From positions 2,976,001 through 3,040,000 of the forward strand of contig NZ_CP163435.1 of NCBI RefSeq assembly GCF_041051975.1: a stretch of DNA of 64,000 bases, given 5' to 3'. This document shows, piece after piece, positions 17,696 through 27,701 of this stretch; position 1 is the stretch's first letter, and each line of letters begins with the position of its first letter. The notes under the pieces were generated by a model. That model did no database searches. It was not told the DNA's origin and worked only from the letters and a program-made list of their open reading frames with translations. A program made the position numbers and the translations under genes. This DNA comes from Streptomyces sp. R21. Its GTDB lineage: Bacteria; Actinomycetota; Actinomycetes; Streptomycetales; Streptomycetaceae.

Positions 17696-20600
17696 CTACG
17701 AGCGGGGCTTCTCGCGCATCTCGTAGGTCGCGATGACGTCGTCGACCTTGATGTCGTTGAAGTTTCCGAGGTTGATACCGCCCTCGAAGCCTTCGCGGAT
17801 CTCGGTGACGTCGTCCTTGAAGCGACGCAGACCGGAGATGTTGAGGCTCTCCGCGATGACCTTGCCGTCGCGGATGAGGCGCGCCTTGGTGTTGCGCTTG
17901 ACCTCTCCGGAGCGGACCAGGACACCGGCGATGTTGCCCAGCTTGGACGACTTGAAGACCTCGCGGATCTCCGCCGTGCCGAGCTCGACCTCCTCGTACT
18001 CCGGCTTGAGCATGCCCTTGAGGGCCGCCTCGATCTCCTCGATGGCCTGGTAGATCACCGAGTAGTACCGGACGTCGACGCCCTCGCGCTCCGCCATCTG
18101 CGCCGCGCGGCCCGCAGCGCGGACGTTGAAGCCGATGACGATGGCGTCGGAGCCGGTCGCCAGGTTGATGTCCGACTCGGTGACCGCACCCACACCGCGG
18201 TGCAGGACGCGGATGTCGACCTCTTCGCCGACGTCGAGCTGGAGCAGCGAGGACTCGAGAGCCTCCACCGAACCGGACGCGTCGCCCTTGATGATGAGGT
18301 TGAGTTCCTGCACCAGGCCGGCCTTGAGCGCCTCGTCCAGGTTCTCCAGGGAGAACCGGACTCCACGCCGGGCGAAGTTGGCGTTGCGCTCGCGCGCCGC
18401 GCGCTTCTCGGCGATCTGACGCGCCGTGCGGTCCTCGTCGACGACCAGGAAGTTGTCGCCGGCGCCCGGGACGTTGGTGAGACCCAGGACCAGGACGGGG
18501 GTCGACGGACCCGCTTCCTCGACGTTGTTGCCGTTGTCGTCGAGCATCGCCCGGACACGGCCGTACGCGTCGCCGACCACCATCGTGTCGCCGATGCGCA
18601 GCGTGCCGCGCTGGACCAGGACCGTCGAAACGGCACCGCGGCCGCGGTCGAGGTGGGACTCGATCGCAATACCCTGCGCGTCCTGCTCCGGGTTGGCCCG
18701 CAGGTCGAGCGAGGCGTCCGCGGTCAGGACCACGGCCTCCAGCAGGCTCTCGATGTTGAGGCCCTGCTTGGCGGAGATGTCGACGAACATCGTGTCGCCG
18801 CCGTACTCCTCGGCCACCAGACCGAACTCGGTGAGCTGACCGCGCACCTTGGTCGGGTCCGCGCCCTCGACGTCGATCTTGTTGACCGCGACCACGATCG
18901 GCACGTCGGCCGCCTTGGCGTGGTTCAACGCCTCGATCGTCTGGGGCATCACACCGTCGTTGGCCGCCACCACGAGGATCGCGATGTCGGTCGACTTGGC
19001 ACCACGGGCACGCATGGCGGTGAACGCCTCGTGACCGGGGGTGTCGATGAAGGTGATCCTGCGCTCTTCACCGTTGACCTCGGTCGCGACCTGGTACGCA
19101 CCGATGTGCTGCGTGATACCGCCGGCCTCGCCCGCGACGACGTTCGTCTTGCGGATGGTGTCGAGAAGGCGGGTCTTACCGTGGTCGACGTGACCCATGA
19201 CGGTCACGACCGGCGGACGGACCACGAGGTCGTCCTCGTCGCCCTCGTCCTCGCCGAACTCGATGTCGAAGGACTCGAGCAGCTCGCGGTCCTCCTCCTC
19301 GGGGCTGACGATCTCGAGGACGAAGTTCATCTCGTCCGCGAGGAGCTTCAGCGTCTCGTCGGAGACGGACTGCGTGGCAGTGACCATCTCGCCGAGGTTC
19401 ATCATCACGCCGACGAGCGACGCCGGGTTGGCGCCGATCTTCTCGGCGAAGTCGGTGAGCGACGCACCGCGCGACAGGCGGACGGACTGTCCGTTGCCGC
19501 GAGGCAGCATCACGCCGCCGACCGACGGGGCCTGCATGGCCTCGTACTCCTGGCGCCTCTGCCGCTTCGACTTGCGACCACGACGCGCGGGACCGCCGGG
19601 ACGACCGAAGGCGCCCTGCGTGCCACCACGGCCACCGGGACCACCGGGACGACCACCGAAGCCGGGACGACCGCCGCCGCCACCGCCGGGACCACCGGGA
19701 CGGCCGGCGAAACCGCCACCGCCACCGCCGGGACCAGCCGGACGACCGGCGAAACCGCCACCGCCGCCACCGGGACGACCGGCGAAGCCGCCGCCACCCG
19801 GACGACCGCCGCCGCCACCGGGACCACCGGGACGACCGCCGCCGCCACCGGGACCGCGGCCACCGGGGCCACCGCCGGGACGCGGGCTACCCGCAGCGGG
19901 ACGCTGCGGCATCATGCCGGGGTTGGGACGGTTGCCACCGGGGCCACCGCCGGGACGCGGAGCGCCGCCCTGCGGACGGGGCATGCCGCCCGGAGTCGGA
20001 CGGGCACCGCCCGGACCGCCCTGGGGGCGCGGAGCGCCGCCGGGACCGCCCTGGGGACGGGGAGCACGGTCCTGACCCGCGCCCTGCGGACGCGGAGCGC
20101 CGCCGGGACGGTCGCCGCCGGGACGCGGGGCGCCGCCCGGACGGGGCGCCTGCGGGCGCGCCATGCCGGTGGAGCCACCAGAGGTGAACGGGTTGTTGCC
20201 CGGACGGGGACCGGCCGGACGGGCGCCACCGGGACGCGGGGTCTGGCCGCCGGGACGCGGGGCGCCCTGACGGTCGCCGCGCTCGGGACGCTCTCCACGG
20301 CCCTGGCCGCCCTGTGCGGGACCGGCCGGACGTGCGCCACCGGGCTTCGGGGCGCCGGGACGGGAAGCCGGACGTGCGGCAGGGGCGCCTGCACCGGCAC
20401 TCGCGGCCGGAGCCACGGGAGCCGACGGGGGCGCGGTGAACTCGGGCACGGCCGGAGCCGGAGCCGCCGGAGCGGGCTTCGGGGCAGGCTTGGGGCCCGG
20501 GCGCGGGCCCGGAGCAGCCGGGGTCACCGGAGCGGCGGCCGCGGGCTTCTCCGCGACGGCCGGCTTCGGGGCCGGCGGGCGCGGGGCTGCCGGACGGGCG

Positions 20601-20830
20601 GCCTGCGCGGGAGAAGGCGCACCGGGCTTCGCCGGGGCAGCCTTGCGGGGGGCGGGCTTGCCGCCTCCGTTGCCCTGCTGGAGGGCATCAGTCAGCTTGC
20701 GTACAACGGGCGCCTCGATCGTCGAGGACGCCGAACGGACAAATTCACCGAGTTCTTGGAGCTTGGCCATGACGACCTTGCTCTCCACCCCGAACTCCTT
20801 GGCGAGTTCGTATACCCGGACCTTAGCCAC
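17696..20830 (-). CDS. infB: Translation initiation factor IF-2
   Basis: A 1044-aa GTPase that delivers initiator tRNA to the 30S subunit. Layout: N-terminal IF2_N domain ([20 protein letters not shown]), a ~370-residue Gly/Pro/Arg/Ala-rich linker with imperfect [15 protein letters not shown] repeats, a second IF2_N-like domain ([27 protein letters not shown]), then the GTPase domain with G1 GHVDHGKT, G3 DTPGHEAF and G4 NKID, and domains II-IV. The length and linker are typical of actinomycetes. It follows ylxR after 147 nt. The repeat-rich linker DNA (19600-20640) is prone to assembly error, but the frame is open throughout. Confidence 0.97.
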   Translation of the reverse strand: MAKVRVYELAKEFGVESKVVMAKLQELGEFVRSASSTIEAPVVRKLTDALQQGNGGGKPAPRKAAPAKPGAPSPAQAARPAAPRPPAPKPAVAEKPAAAAPVTPAAPGPRPGPKPAPKPAPAAPAPAVPEFTAPPSAPVAPAASAGAGAPAARPASRPGAPKPGGARPAGPAQGGQGRGERPERGDRQGAPRPGGQTPRPGGARPAGPRPGNNPFTSGGSTGMARPQAPRPGGAPRPGGDRPGGAPRPQGAGQDRAPRPQGGPGGAPRPQGGPGGARPTPGGMPRPQGGAPRPGGGPGGNRPNPGMMPQRPAAGSPRPGGGPGGRGPGGGGGRPGGPGGGGGRPGGGGFAGRPGGGGGGFAGRPAGPGGGGGGFAGRPGGPGGGGGGRPGFGGRPGGPGGRGGTQGAFGRPGGPARRGRKSKRQRRQEYEAMQAPSVGGVMLPRGNGQSVRLSRGASLTDFAEKIGANPASLVGVMMNLGEMVTATQSVSDETLKLLADEMNFVLEIVSPEEEDRELLESFDIEFGEDEGDEDDLVVRPPVVTVMGHVDHGKTRLLDTIRKTNVVAGEAGGITQHIGAYQVATEVNGEERRITFIDTPGHEAFTAMRARGAKSTDIAILVVAANDGVMPQTIEALNHAKAADVPIVVAVNKIDVEGADPTKVRGQLTEFGLVAEEYGGDTMFVDISAKQGLNIESLLEAVVLTADASLDLRANPEQDAQGIAIESHLDRGRGAVSTVLVQRGTLRIGDTMVVGDAYGRVRAMLDDNGNNVEEAGPSTPVLVLGLTNVPGAGDNFLVVDEDRTARQIAEKRAARERNANFARRGVRFSLENLDEALKAGLVQELNLIIKGDASGSVEALESSLLQLDVGEEVDIRVLHRGVGAVTESDINLATGSDAIVIGFNVRAAGRAAQMAEREGVDVRYYSVIYQAIEEIEAALKGMLKPEYEEVELGTAEIREVFKSSKLGNIAGVLVRSGEVKRNTKARLIRDGKVIAESLNISGLRRFKDDVTEIREGFEGGINLGNFNDIKVDDVIATYEMREKPRS

Positions 20831-20977
20831 TTCGCTCCTTTTAGGTCCGGGTTGCGTCCGGACCGTCGCTACTTCATGGGCGTACTCATCGCGTGCTCAT
20901 CGAGTGCTCATCGCAATCTCGACCTACTTCCAACTCGCGGAATACCGGGCCGCACGGAGGTTCCGTACGACTCGCTC

Positions 20978-21256
20978 TTACGGTGTTGCCTGCTCGACGT
21001 GCAGGCGCAACGCCGCGGTGTCGAGCGGTCCCGGGACACGCAGCGCCCGTGGGATCGCCCGGCGGCGGACCGCCAGATCGAGACAGACCAGGGCGGGGTG
21101 CACATACGCACCCCGGCCGGGCAGCGTACCGCGAAGATCGGGGGCACATTCGCCCTCGACCGCCACGATGCGCAGCAGATCGCTCTTGGCCGCTCGCTCC
21201 CGGCACCCCACACAGGTGCGCTCAGGGCATGCGCGGGCTCGCGTCCGGCCAGACAC
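20978..21256 (-). CDS. ylxR: YlxR family (DUF448) nucleic-acid-binding protein
   Basis: A 92-aa basic protein. The family motif RTCVGCRERAAKSDLLRIV (about residues 13-31) and the later GRGAYVHP are clear. YlxR proteins lie between nusA and infB in many Gram-positive bacteria and have been linked to RNA binding or transcriptional effects. The start at ATG 21256 gives the usual length. It is 90 nt downstream of nusA. The two cysteines of CVGC match the family and could coordinate metal. Confidence 0.92.
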   Translation of the reverse strand: MSGRTRARACPERTCVGCRERAAKSDLLRIVAVEGECAPDLRGTLPGRGAYVHPALVCLDLAVRRRAIPRALRVPGPLDTAALRLHVEQATP

Positions 21257-21346
21257 TGCTAAGTCTACCTCCCCGCACCGACCTCACCCCTTTGGGGCAA
21301 AAGTCGAACGGTTGTTGTCGTGATCCAAGCCACTTACGGCTCAGAT

Positions 21347-22345
21347 CTATTCCCCGTCCGCGCTCCCGGGCTGTTCGATGTCGGGACGGATGTCGATGCG
21401 CCAGCCGGTGAGGCGGGCCGCAAGCCGGGCATTCTGCCCTTCCTTGCCGATCGCCAGGGACAGCTGGTAGTCGGGGACCGTCACGCGCGCGGAGCGGGCC
21501 GCGAGGTCGACGACCTCGACCTTGGAGACCCGGGCCGGCGACAGCGCGTTCGCCACCATCTCGGCCGGGTCGTCCGACCAGTCGACGATGTCGATCTTCT
21601 CGCCGTTCAGCTCGGCCATCACGTTGCGCACCCGGCCGCCCATCGGGCCGATGCAGGCGCCCTTGGCGTTGAGCCCCGACCGGGTGGACCGGACGGCGAT
21701 CTTCGTGCGGTGGCCGGCCTCGCGGGCGATCGCGGAGATCTCGACGGAACCGTCGGCGATCTCCGGCACCTCCAGCGCGAACAGCTTCTTCACCAGGTTG
21801 GGGTGCGTGCGCGAGAGCGTCACGGACGGACCGCGCACACCCTTCGCCACCCGGACGACGTACGAACGCAGGCGCAGCCCGTGCTGGTACGACTCGCCGG
21901 GGACCTGCTCCTGCACGGGCAGGATGGCCTCGAGCTTGCCGATGTCCACGAGGACGTTCTTCGGGTCGCGGCCCTGCTGGACGACACCGGTGACGATGTC
22001 GCCCTCGCGGCCCGCGTACTCGCCGAGCGTCGCGTCGTCCTCGGCGTCGCGCAGACGCTGCAGGATGACCTGCTTGGCGGTGGTGGCGGCGATACGGCCG
22101 AAGCCCGACGGGGTGTCGTCGAACTCGCGCGCCTCCTGCCCCTCCTCCAGGTCCTCGGGGTCCTCCTTCGCCCACACGGTCACATGGCCGGTCTCCCGGT
22201 TGAGCTCCACGCGCGCGTGACGGCGGCTTCCCTCGGTGCGGTGGTAGGCGATGAGGAGGGCCGACTCGATCGCCTCGACCAGCAGGCTGAAGGAGATCTC
22301 CTTCTCCCGTACCAAGCCCCGCAGGGCACTCATGTCGATGTCCAC
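21347..22345 (-). CDS. nusA: Transcription termination/antitermination factor NusA
   Basis: A 332-aa RNA-polymerase-binding factor. Domains in order: N-terminal RNAP-binding region ([32 protein letters not shown]), S1 domain ([29 protein letters not shown]), then two KH domains ([53 protein letters not shown]). The C-terminal acidic repeats of E. coli NusA are absent, as usual in actinobacteria. It starts 2 nt after the rimP stop, so translation is coupled. Confidence 0.97.
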   Translation of the reverse strand: MDIDMSALRGLVREKEISFSLLVEAIESALLIAYHRTEGSRRHARVELNRETGHVTVWAKEDPEDLEEGQEAREFDDTPSGFGRIAATTAKQVILQRLRDAEDDATLGEYAGREGDIVTGVVQQGRDPKNVLVDIGKLEAILPVQEQVPGESYQHGLRLRSYVVRVAKGVRGPSVTLSRTHPNLVKKLFALEVPEIADGSVEISAIAREAGHRTKIAVRSTRSGLNAKGACIGPMGGRVRNVMAELNGEKIDIVDWSDDPAEMVANALSPARVSKVEVVDLAARSARVTVPDYQLSLAIGKEGQNARLAARLTGWRIDIRPDIEQPGSADGE

Positions 22346-22347
22346 GG

Positions 22348-22872
22348 CTACGCCTCCTCTGCGTTCTCTTCGGTCTCTTCGTTCTTGTTCTTGCGGTTGA
22401 ACTCGACCTGCACGCGCGCCTTGGCGACGTCCGCGAAGGCGAGCCGTCTGGCGGTGGCCTTGCGGCCCTTCACGCCGGGCACTTCGGTGTCGATGCCCTC
22501 GTCGTCCACTTCGAGGATCCGCGCGACGAGTTCACCGGCGCCGGCGGCCTCGGTGAGCTTGAACTTCACCAGGCGGTCGACGGCACGTACGTAGTGGCGG
22601 TGCTCCGTGAGTTCCCGCTCGGCACCGGGGGTTCCGACCTCCAGGTCGTACTCTCCCTGGCCCATCAGGTCGCTCTCGTCGAGCTTCGCCGAGAGCGCGC
22701 GGCTCACATCGGCGATCTGGTCTAGGTCCGCACCGGTATCCGAGTCGACGACGACACGCAGCACCCGCTTGCGCCCGACCGAGTCCACGGCGATCTCTTC
22801 GAGATCGAGTCCCTGGGAGCTGACGAGCGGTTCCAGCAGTTCTCGCAGCCTCTCGCTCTGGGTGGTGCTCAT
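22348..22872 (-). CDS. rimP: Ribosome maturation factor RimP
   Basis: A 174-aa protein needed for 30S maturation and the first gene of the operon. [61 protein letters not shown] and the C-terminal SH3-like part fit the family; the extreme C-terminus is a charged Asn/Glu/Lys tail ([17 protein letters not shown]). ATG 22872 has GAGGAG about 8 nt upstream. TTGACC on the minus strand near 22920 may be the -35 of the operon promoter, but no clear -10 was found. Confidence 0.95.
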   Translation of the reverse strand: MSTTQSERLRELLEPLVSSQGLDLEEIAVDSVGRKRVLRVVVDSDTGADLDQIADVSRALSAKLDESDLMGQGEYDLEVGTPGAERELTEHRHYVRAVDRLVKFKLTEAAGAGELVARILEVDDEGIDTEVPGVKGRKATARRLAFADVAKARVQVEFNRKNKNEETEENAEEA

Positions 22873-23099
22873 CCGGGTGACTCCTCGGCCGCGTGTGCTG
22901 TTGTGGGTAGGTCGCGTGTCAGGTCAAAGGGTATCCGGTCCCGGAGGGTGTTGCCGTCCACCGGAGCCGCACTTCGGGCTGTACGGGCGTGGGAAGCGGT
23001 TGCGGGAGAGCCGCTGGCCGGTGATCGCCCCGGGCGCGGGTACCGTGATCACGGGCGTGCCGCCCTCCCTTTCGTACGAGCCTGCCGAGGACGTCTGCC

Positions 23100-23672
23100 G
23101 TGCCGTTCCCCCTGCCGCCGCGCACCCCCTCGGGGCCGCGCCGAAGGAGCCTGCTCGCTTCGGCCGCGGGCGCCCTGGTGCTCGCGGGCTGTTCCGCCCC
23201 CGACCCCGAGTCCGCCGCCGACACCACGGGCGGCAGCCCCTCGGCCGCCGTCCGGGCACGCGCGCGTGCGGCGCGCGACAGCGAGACGCTGGCCGGGCGG
23301 TACGCCGCCGTGATCGCCGCGCATCCGCCGCTGGCGGGGCGGCTGCGGCCGCTGCACGCGGAGGTCGTACGGCATGCGGAGGCGTTCGGGGGCGGGCACG
23401 GGGCGTCGGCTTCGGCATCGGCTTCCGAGCCCGCTTCTGCGTCCGCTTCGGGGTCGGCATCGGCTTCGGCTTCGGCTTCGGTGAGCGGGTCCCCCGCTGT
23501 GCCGGTGCGGGAGAAGGACGCGCTCGCCGAGCTCGCGACGGCCGAGCGCACGCTGGCGGACGAGCGTACGAAGGCGCTGGTTCAGGCGCCGGGAGAGCTG
23601 GCGAGGCTGCTGGCGTCGGTCGCGGCGGCCGGGGCCGCGCACGCGTTTCTGCTGACGGAGGGGGCGAAGTGA
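23100..23672 (+). CDS. Predicted lipoprotein with Ala/Ser-repeat linker
   Basis: A 190-aa protein starting at GTG 23100. The N-terminus RRRSLLASAAGALVLAGC is a twin-arginine-like lipoprotein signal with lipobox LAGC (Cys31). The mature part is helical and Ala-rich, with a low-complexity Ser-Ala stretch (about residues 100-130, encoded by near-repeats of GCTTCGGC at 23405-23490) and then a second helical part. The family is not recognised. It is translationally coupled (GTGA overlap) to a DUF4439 ferritin-like gene, so the two probably act together on the outside of the membrane or at it. Divergent from rimP. Confidence 0.75.
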   Translation: MPFPLPPRTPSGPRRRSLLASAAGALVLAGCSAPDPESAADTTGGSPSAAVRARARAARDSETLAGRYAAVIAAHPPLAGRLRPLHAEVVRHAEAFGGGHGASASASASEPASASASGSASASASASVSGSPAVPVREKDALAELATAERTLADERTKALVQAPGELARLLASVAAAGAAHAFLLTEGAK

Positions 23673-24169
23673 GCGGGTCGGACAAGGACACGGCAAGGGC
23701 AGCGGAGCTGCGGGCCCTGCAGGCCGCGCTCGGGGCGGAGCACGCCGCCGTCTACGGGTACGGCGTGGTCGGCGGCAAGGTCCAGGGAGGCCGGCGGGAC
23801 GAGGCGCGAGCGGCGTACGACGCGCACCGGGCACGCCGCGACGCGCTGGTGCGGGCCGTACGGGACCTGGACGGCAAGCCCGTGGCCGCGGCCGCCGGGT
23901 ACGCGCTGCCCTTCCCGGTACAGGACTCGGCGGCGGCCGTGCGGCTCGCCGCGGAGCTGGAGGAGCGGGTGGCCGGGGTGTACTCCGATCTCGTACGCGC
24001 CTCGGCGGGCGACCGGCGGCGTACGGCCGCCGAGGCGCTGCGGGAGGCGGCAGTGCGGGCGGTGCGCTGGAGCGGGGAGAGCGTAGCCTTCCCTGGTCTC
24101 GCCGAGCGGGCGGCGGCCACCGGCACGGACACGGGCACGCCCTCCGCGTCGGCGGCACCGCACACGTAG
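23669..24169 (+). CDS. DUF4439 ferritin-like domain protein
   Basis: A 166-aa protein; GTG 23669 overlaps the upstream TGA. The helical sequence ELRALQAALGAEHAAVYGYGVVGG, AYDAHRARRDALVRAV and LAAELEERVAGVYSDLVRAS matches the DUF4439 ferritin-like family, with Glu/His positions (EH, HRARRD) where a di-metal site would lie. Biochemical role is unknown. Its last codons run into the first unit of a 15-bp tandem repeat, so the C-terminal TPHT-type residues are repeat-encoded. Confidence 0.85.
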   Translation: MSGSDKDTARAAELRALQAALGAEHAAVYGYGVVGGKVQGGRRDEARAAYDAHRARRDALVRAVRDLDGKPVAAAAGYALPFPVQDSAAAVRLAAELEERVAGVYSDLVRASAGDRRRTAAEALREAAVRAVRWSGESVAFPGLAERAAATGTDTGTPSASAAPHT

Positions 24170-24245
24170 ACACCGCGCACGTAGCGACCGCACGTGTCGA
24201 CGCCGCACGCGTGGGCACCGCACAGGTGGGCACCGCCCACGCAAC
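24156..24245. repeat. Six tandem 15-bp imperfect repeats
   Basis: Six contiguous 15-bp units begin at 24156, 24171, 24186, 24201, 24216 and 24231, each related to CACCGCACACGTAGA. The first overlaps the stop codon of the DUF4439 gene and the last ends 27 nt before the next start. The array fills the whole space between the two genes. Confidence 0.85.
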
Positions 24246-24271
24246 GCGACCTCGAAAGGAACATCTCGCGT

Positions 24272-25186
24272 ATGGCTTTCGAACCGCCGCAGCGCCTCGT
24301 GCGGGCGCTCGGCGAGACGCGGCACAACGGGTCCGACGGAGTCGGCGAGTGGCTGGAAAAGCTGCCTGAGCTGGCCCAAGAGGCCGTTGACCTACGCGAG
24401 TTGACCGTCGAGCGGGTGCAGGCGCCGGGTGGGCGCAGCAGCCTGGTCGTTCTCGTGCGCCTGATCGACGGGACGCCCGCCGTGCTGAAGCTGGCGCCCG
24501 AGCGGGCCCGTCCGGCGAGCGAGCGGGCCGCGCTCGCGCACTGGGACGGCCGGGGCGCGGTGCAGCTGCTCAATCCCGGTGACACCGAGGGCGTCCTTCT
24601 CCTGGAGCGGCTCCAGCCCGATCTGTCGGTGCGGTCGCTGCCCGAGGCGAAGGCACTGCTGGAGGCGGCGGGGACGCTGCGACGGCTGTGGGTCGAGCCG
24701 CCCGCGGCCCATGTCTTCGAGACGGTTGCCGAGCGGACCGGGCGACAGGCCACGGCGATGCGGGCGAGCGTCGGCGACGACGACACCGAGATCGCGGCGC
24801 TGGTGGACACGGCGCTCGCGGCCCGCGAGGAGCTGCTCGCTGACGCGCCCGCGGAGCGGCTGCTGCACGGCACCTTCCGGCAGAGCAAGGTGCTCGCCGG
24901 TGAGCGCACGCCCTGGCTGGCCGTGGGTCCGGACCCGGTGGTCGGCGAGTGCGCCTTCGACCTGGCCCGGCTGGTCCGCGACCGGGTGGAGGACCTGATC
25001 GCCTCCCCCTCCGGTGCGTCGATCACCCGGCGCCGGGTGAAGCGGCTCGCCGAGTCGCTGGAGGTGGACCAGGAGCGACTGCGGGGCTGGACGCTGTTCC
25101 GGGCGGTCGAGTCGGGCGTACGGGCCCGGCGGGTCGGCCGCCTCCAGGACGCGGAACTGCTGCTGGAGTTCGCGGGCTGGCTCTGA
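24272..25186 (+). CDS. Aminoglycoside-phosphotransferase-like protein with altered catalytic loop
   Basis: A 304-aa protein, start ATG 24272 behind AAGGA (24256-24260). It aligns by eye with the APH(6)/hydroxyurea-kinase branch: SSLVVLVRLIDGTPAVLKLAPE (ATP-binding lysine), GVLLLERLQPDLSVRSL, and the C-terminal VGPDPVVGECAFDLARLVRDRV, where the family normally has an Asp-Pro metal motif. The catalytic loop, normally HGDLHxxN, reads HGTFRQSK, so the catalytic Asp and the Asn are both missing. It may be a pseudokinase or act on a different substrate. A resistance role should not be assumed. It is followed by a hairpin shared with proS. Confidence 0.75.
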   Translation: MAFEPPQRLVRALGETRHNGSDGVGEWLEKLPELAQEAVDLRELTVERVQAPGGRSSLVVLVRLIDGTPAVLKLAPERARPASERAALAHWDGRGAVQLLNPGDTEGVLLLERLQPDLSVRSLPEAKALLEAAGTLRRLWVEPPAAHVFETVAERTGRQATAMRASVGDDDTEIAALVDTALAAREELLADAPAERLLHGTFRQSKVLAGERTPWLAVGPDPVVGECAFDLARLVRDRVEDLIASPSGASITRRRVKRLAESLEVDQERLRGWTLFRAVESGVRARRVGRLQDAELLLEFAGWL

Positions 25187-25190
25187 CCCG

Positions 25191-25240
25191 ACTGCTCCCC
25201 TCCCGAAGTGACGTGGTGTCACCTGCGGTCGGGGAGCAGT
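25191..25240. terminator. Bidirectional hairpin between the APH-like gene and proS
   Basis: ACTGCTCCCC (25191-25200) and GGGGAGCAGT (25231-25240) pair perfectly; an inner stem GTGAC/GTCAC (25208-25212 with 25218-25222) extends it. It lies between convergent genes. Confidence 0.65.
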
Positions 25241-25273
25241 TCAGGAGGAACCCTCTGAGGCGCCCAGGAAGGG

Positions 25274-26968
25274 TCAGGCTGTGAGGCGGGCGATCGCCTC
25301 GTCGACCGTCAGCTCCTCGCGCTCACCGGTCTTGCGGTCCTTCAGCTCCAGGACGCCTTCGGCGGAGCGGCGGCCGGCGACCAGGATCTGCGGTACACCG
25401 ATGAGTTCGGCGTCCGTGAACTTCACGCCCGGGGAGACACCGGCACGGTCGTCCACCAGGACGCGGACGCCCGCCGCGCCCAGCTTCTCGGCGACGTCGA
25501 GCGCCAGCTCGGTCTGCAGCGCCTTGCCCGCGGCGACCACGTGGACGTCGGCGGGAGCGATCTCCTTGGGCCAGCACAGCCCCTGCTCGTCGGCGGTCTG
25601 CTCGGCGAGCGCCGCGACCGCGCGGGAGACGCCGATGCCGTACGAGCCCATGGTCACGCGGACCGGCTTGCCGTTCTGGCCGAGCACGTCGAGCTGGAAG
25701 GCGTCGGCGTACTTGCGGCCCAGCTGGAAGATGTGGCCGATCTCGATGGCGCGGTCGAGGCGGAGGCCGGTGCCGCACTTGGGGCAGGGGTCGCCCGCCT
25801 CGACGACCACGACGTCGAGGTAGTCGTCGACCTCGAAGTCTCGGCCCGCGACGACGTTCTTCGCGTGCGTGTTGACCTTGTTGGCGCCGGTGATCCAGGC
25901 GGTGCCGGCGGCGATGCGCGGGTCGGCGATGTAGCGGACCTTGCCCAGGCCCTGCGGGCCCACGTAACCGCGGACCAGGTCGGGGCGGTCCACGAAGTCC
26001 TCGGCCGTGACCAGCTCGACCTCGGCCGGGGCGAGGTGCTCGCCGAGCTTGCCGAGGTCCACCTCGCGGTCGCCGGGCACGCCGACGGCGACGATCTCGC
26101 CGTCCACCTTGACCAGGAGGTTCTTCAGGGTCGCGGAGGCGGGCACACCGAGGTGCTCGGCGAGGGTCTCGATGGTCGGGGTGTCGGGGGTGTCCAGCTC
26201 CTCGACAGCGGGGTGCTCGACGGCGTCGACGGCCGGGGCCACGTAGGTGACGGCCTCGGTGTTGGCGGCGTAGTCACAGGCCGGGCAGTCGACGAAGGTG
26301 TCCTCGCCGGCGGGCGCCGGGGCGAGGAACTCCTCGGAGGCCGAGCCGCCCATGGCGCCGGAGACGGCGGAGACGATGCGGTGGTCGAGGCCGAGGCGCT
26401 CGAAGATCCTGATGTACGCCTCGCGGTGCAGGGCGTACGACTGCGCCAGGCCCTCGTCGGTGGTGTCGAACGAGTACGAGTCCTTCATCAGGAACTCGCG
26501 GCCGCGCAGGATGCCCGCGCGCGGACGGGCCTCGTCGCGGTACTTCGCCTGGATCTGGTAGAGGATCACGGGCAGGTCCTTGTAGGACGAGCACTGGTCC
26601 TTGACCAGCTGGGTGAAGATCTCCTCGTGGGTCGGGCCGAGGAGGTACTCCGCGCCCTTGCGGTCCTTGAGGCGGAACAGCTCGGGGCCGTACTCCTCCC
26701 AGCGGCCGGTCGCCTCGTAGGGCTCCTTGGGCAGCAGGGCCGGCAGCAGGACCTCCTGGCCGCCCATGTCGTCCATCTCCTCGCGGACCACGCGGGCGAC
26801 GTTCTCCAGGACCTTCTTGCCGAGCGGCAGCCACGACCAGATGCCGGCCGCCGTGCGGCGGACGTAACCGGCGCGCACCAGCAGCTTGTGGTTGAGCGTC
26901 TCGGCATCCGCCGGGTCGTCACGCAGTGTCTTGAACATCAAACGGGACATGCGCTGGACCTGGGCCAT
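25274..26968 (-). CDS. proS: Prolyl-tRNA synthetase (bacterial type with insertion domain)
   Basis: A 564-aa class II synthetase charging tRNA-Pro. The start is ATG 26968 ([20 protein letters not shown]), with GGAG about 11 nt upstream. Motif 2 ([26 protein letters not shown]), [11 protein letters not shown] and motif 3 ([17 protein letters not shown]) are present. Between motifs 2 and 3 is the ~180-residue editing INS domain (about 230-400, with a region [19 protein letters not shown]). The C-terminal anticodon-binding domain follows. It is monocistronic by context. Confidence 0.97.
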   Translation of the reverse strand: MAQVQRMSRLMFKTLRDDPADAETLNHKLLVRAGYVRRTAAGIWSWLPLGKKVLENVARVVREEMDDMGGQEVLLPALLPKEPYEATGRWEEYGPELFRLKDRKGAEYLLGPTHEEIFTQLVKDQCSSYKDLPVILYQIQAKYRDEARPRAGILRGREFLMKDSYSFDTTDEGLAQSYALHREAYIRIFERLGLDHRIVSAVSGAMGGSASEEFLAPAPAGEDTFVDCPACDYAANTEAVTYVAPAVDAVEHPAVEELDTPDTPTIETLAEHLGVPASATLKNLLVKVDGEIVAVGVPGDREVDLGKLGEHLAPAEVELVTAEDFVDRPDLVRGYVGPQGLGKVRYIADPRIAAGTAWITGANKVNTHAKNVVAGRDFEVDDYLDVVVVEAGDPCPKCGTGLRLDRAIEIGHIFQLGRKYADAFQLDVLGQNGKPVRVTMGSYGIGVSRAVAALAEQTADEQGLCWPKEIAPADVHVVAAGKALQTELALDVAEKLGAAGVRVLVDDRAGVSPGVKFTDAELIGVPQILVAGRRSAEGVLELKDRKTGEREELTVDEAIARLTA

Positions 26969-27040
26969 GGTTCTCGACTCCTGCTGCGTAAGGGTGATGG
27001 CTAGGAGGTTAGCCGGGCGGCCCATCCCGGCGGAAATCGG

Positions 27041-27610
27041 TTAGTGGCGGCGGAGCGGAAGTTGCGCGCCCATCACGGCGTACGGCTTCGGTGCGCTGGG
27101 GAACAGGACTTGCCGGGCCAGGTCCTCGTAGCCGAGCGAGCGGTAGAGGCCGCGGGCCGGGCTCTCCGTGTCGATCGCCGAGAGGATCGAGCGGGGTTCG
27201 GCGGCGTTGTCCGTGATGGTGGTGATGAGGGTCCGGCCGATGCCGCGGTTCTGGAAGTGCGGGTGGACGTGCAGCTCGGTGATCACGAAGGAGTCGTCGA
27301 GCCAGCCTTCGTTGCCCTGGCCGCGCAGATACGGCGCGACGACGGTGGACCACCAGTGCGTACGGTCGTTGGGCATGCCGTAGACGAAGCCGACGAGCCG
27401 TCCGTCGCCGGTGGTGGCGCCGAGGGCGCGGGCTCCCGGGTGGGTGACGTGCCGCAGCACGATCTGGCGGCGTACGGCGATCTCGTCGGCGCCGAGCCCG
27501 AAGGCCAGGGCCTGGACGGCGAGCGCCTCGTCGACCCGCGCGGCGAGGTCCAGGGTGCCGATGACCACGTCGTCGGGGTTGCGGTGGCCCTGACCGGGAA
27601 AGCGCAGCAT
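27041..27610 (-). CDS. GNAT family N-acetyltransferase
   Basis: A 189-aa protein; ATG 27610 (MLRFPGQGHRNPDDVV). The acetyl-CoA motif is ELHVHPHFQNRGIGRTLITTI (V..Q/RxxGxG/A), followed by a typical C-terminal beta-bulge segment (GLYRSLGYEDLARQVLF). No Shine-Dalgarno sequence is evident, so leaderless translation is possible. Substrate unknown. It lies 72 nt upstream of proS on the same strand. Confidence 0.85.
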   Translation of the reverse strand: MLRFPGQGHRNPDDVVIGTLDLAARVDEALAVQALAFGLGADEIAVRRQIVLRHVTHPGARALGATTGDGRLVGFVYGMPNDRTHWWSTVVAPYLRGQGNEGWLDDSFVITELHVHPHFQNRGIGRTLITTITDNAAEPRSILSAIDTESPARGLYRSLGYEDLARQVLFPSAPKPYAVMGAQLPLRRH

Positions 27611-27701
27611 GCCGGGGAGACTACAGGTCACGTTCGAGTGCCTGAACGGCACGCTCGAGTGCGGGAAAGGGGTGTCTCAGAACAGCCCGCTGACGAACAT
27701 C

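Noticed and set aside
19600..20640. Repeats in infB as a mobile or regulatory element
   Set aside because: They encode the Gly/Pro-rich linker typical of actinobacterial IF-2.
17081..21262. 1393-aa plus-strand open frame
   Set aside because: Antisense to infB and its neighbours, with no family similarity; high-GC coding DNA commonly gives long shadow frames.
24156..24245. CRISPR-like array
   Set aside because: The 15-bp units are contiguous with no spacers and no cas genes; it is a minisatellite.
24272..25186. Aminoglycoside resistance gene
   Set aside because: The catalytic loop lacks the Asp and Asn, and the context is housekeeping, so resistance is not supported.
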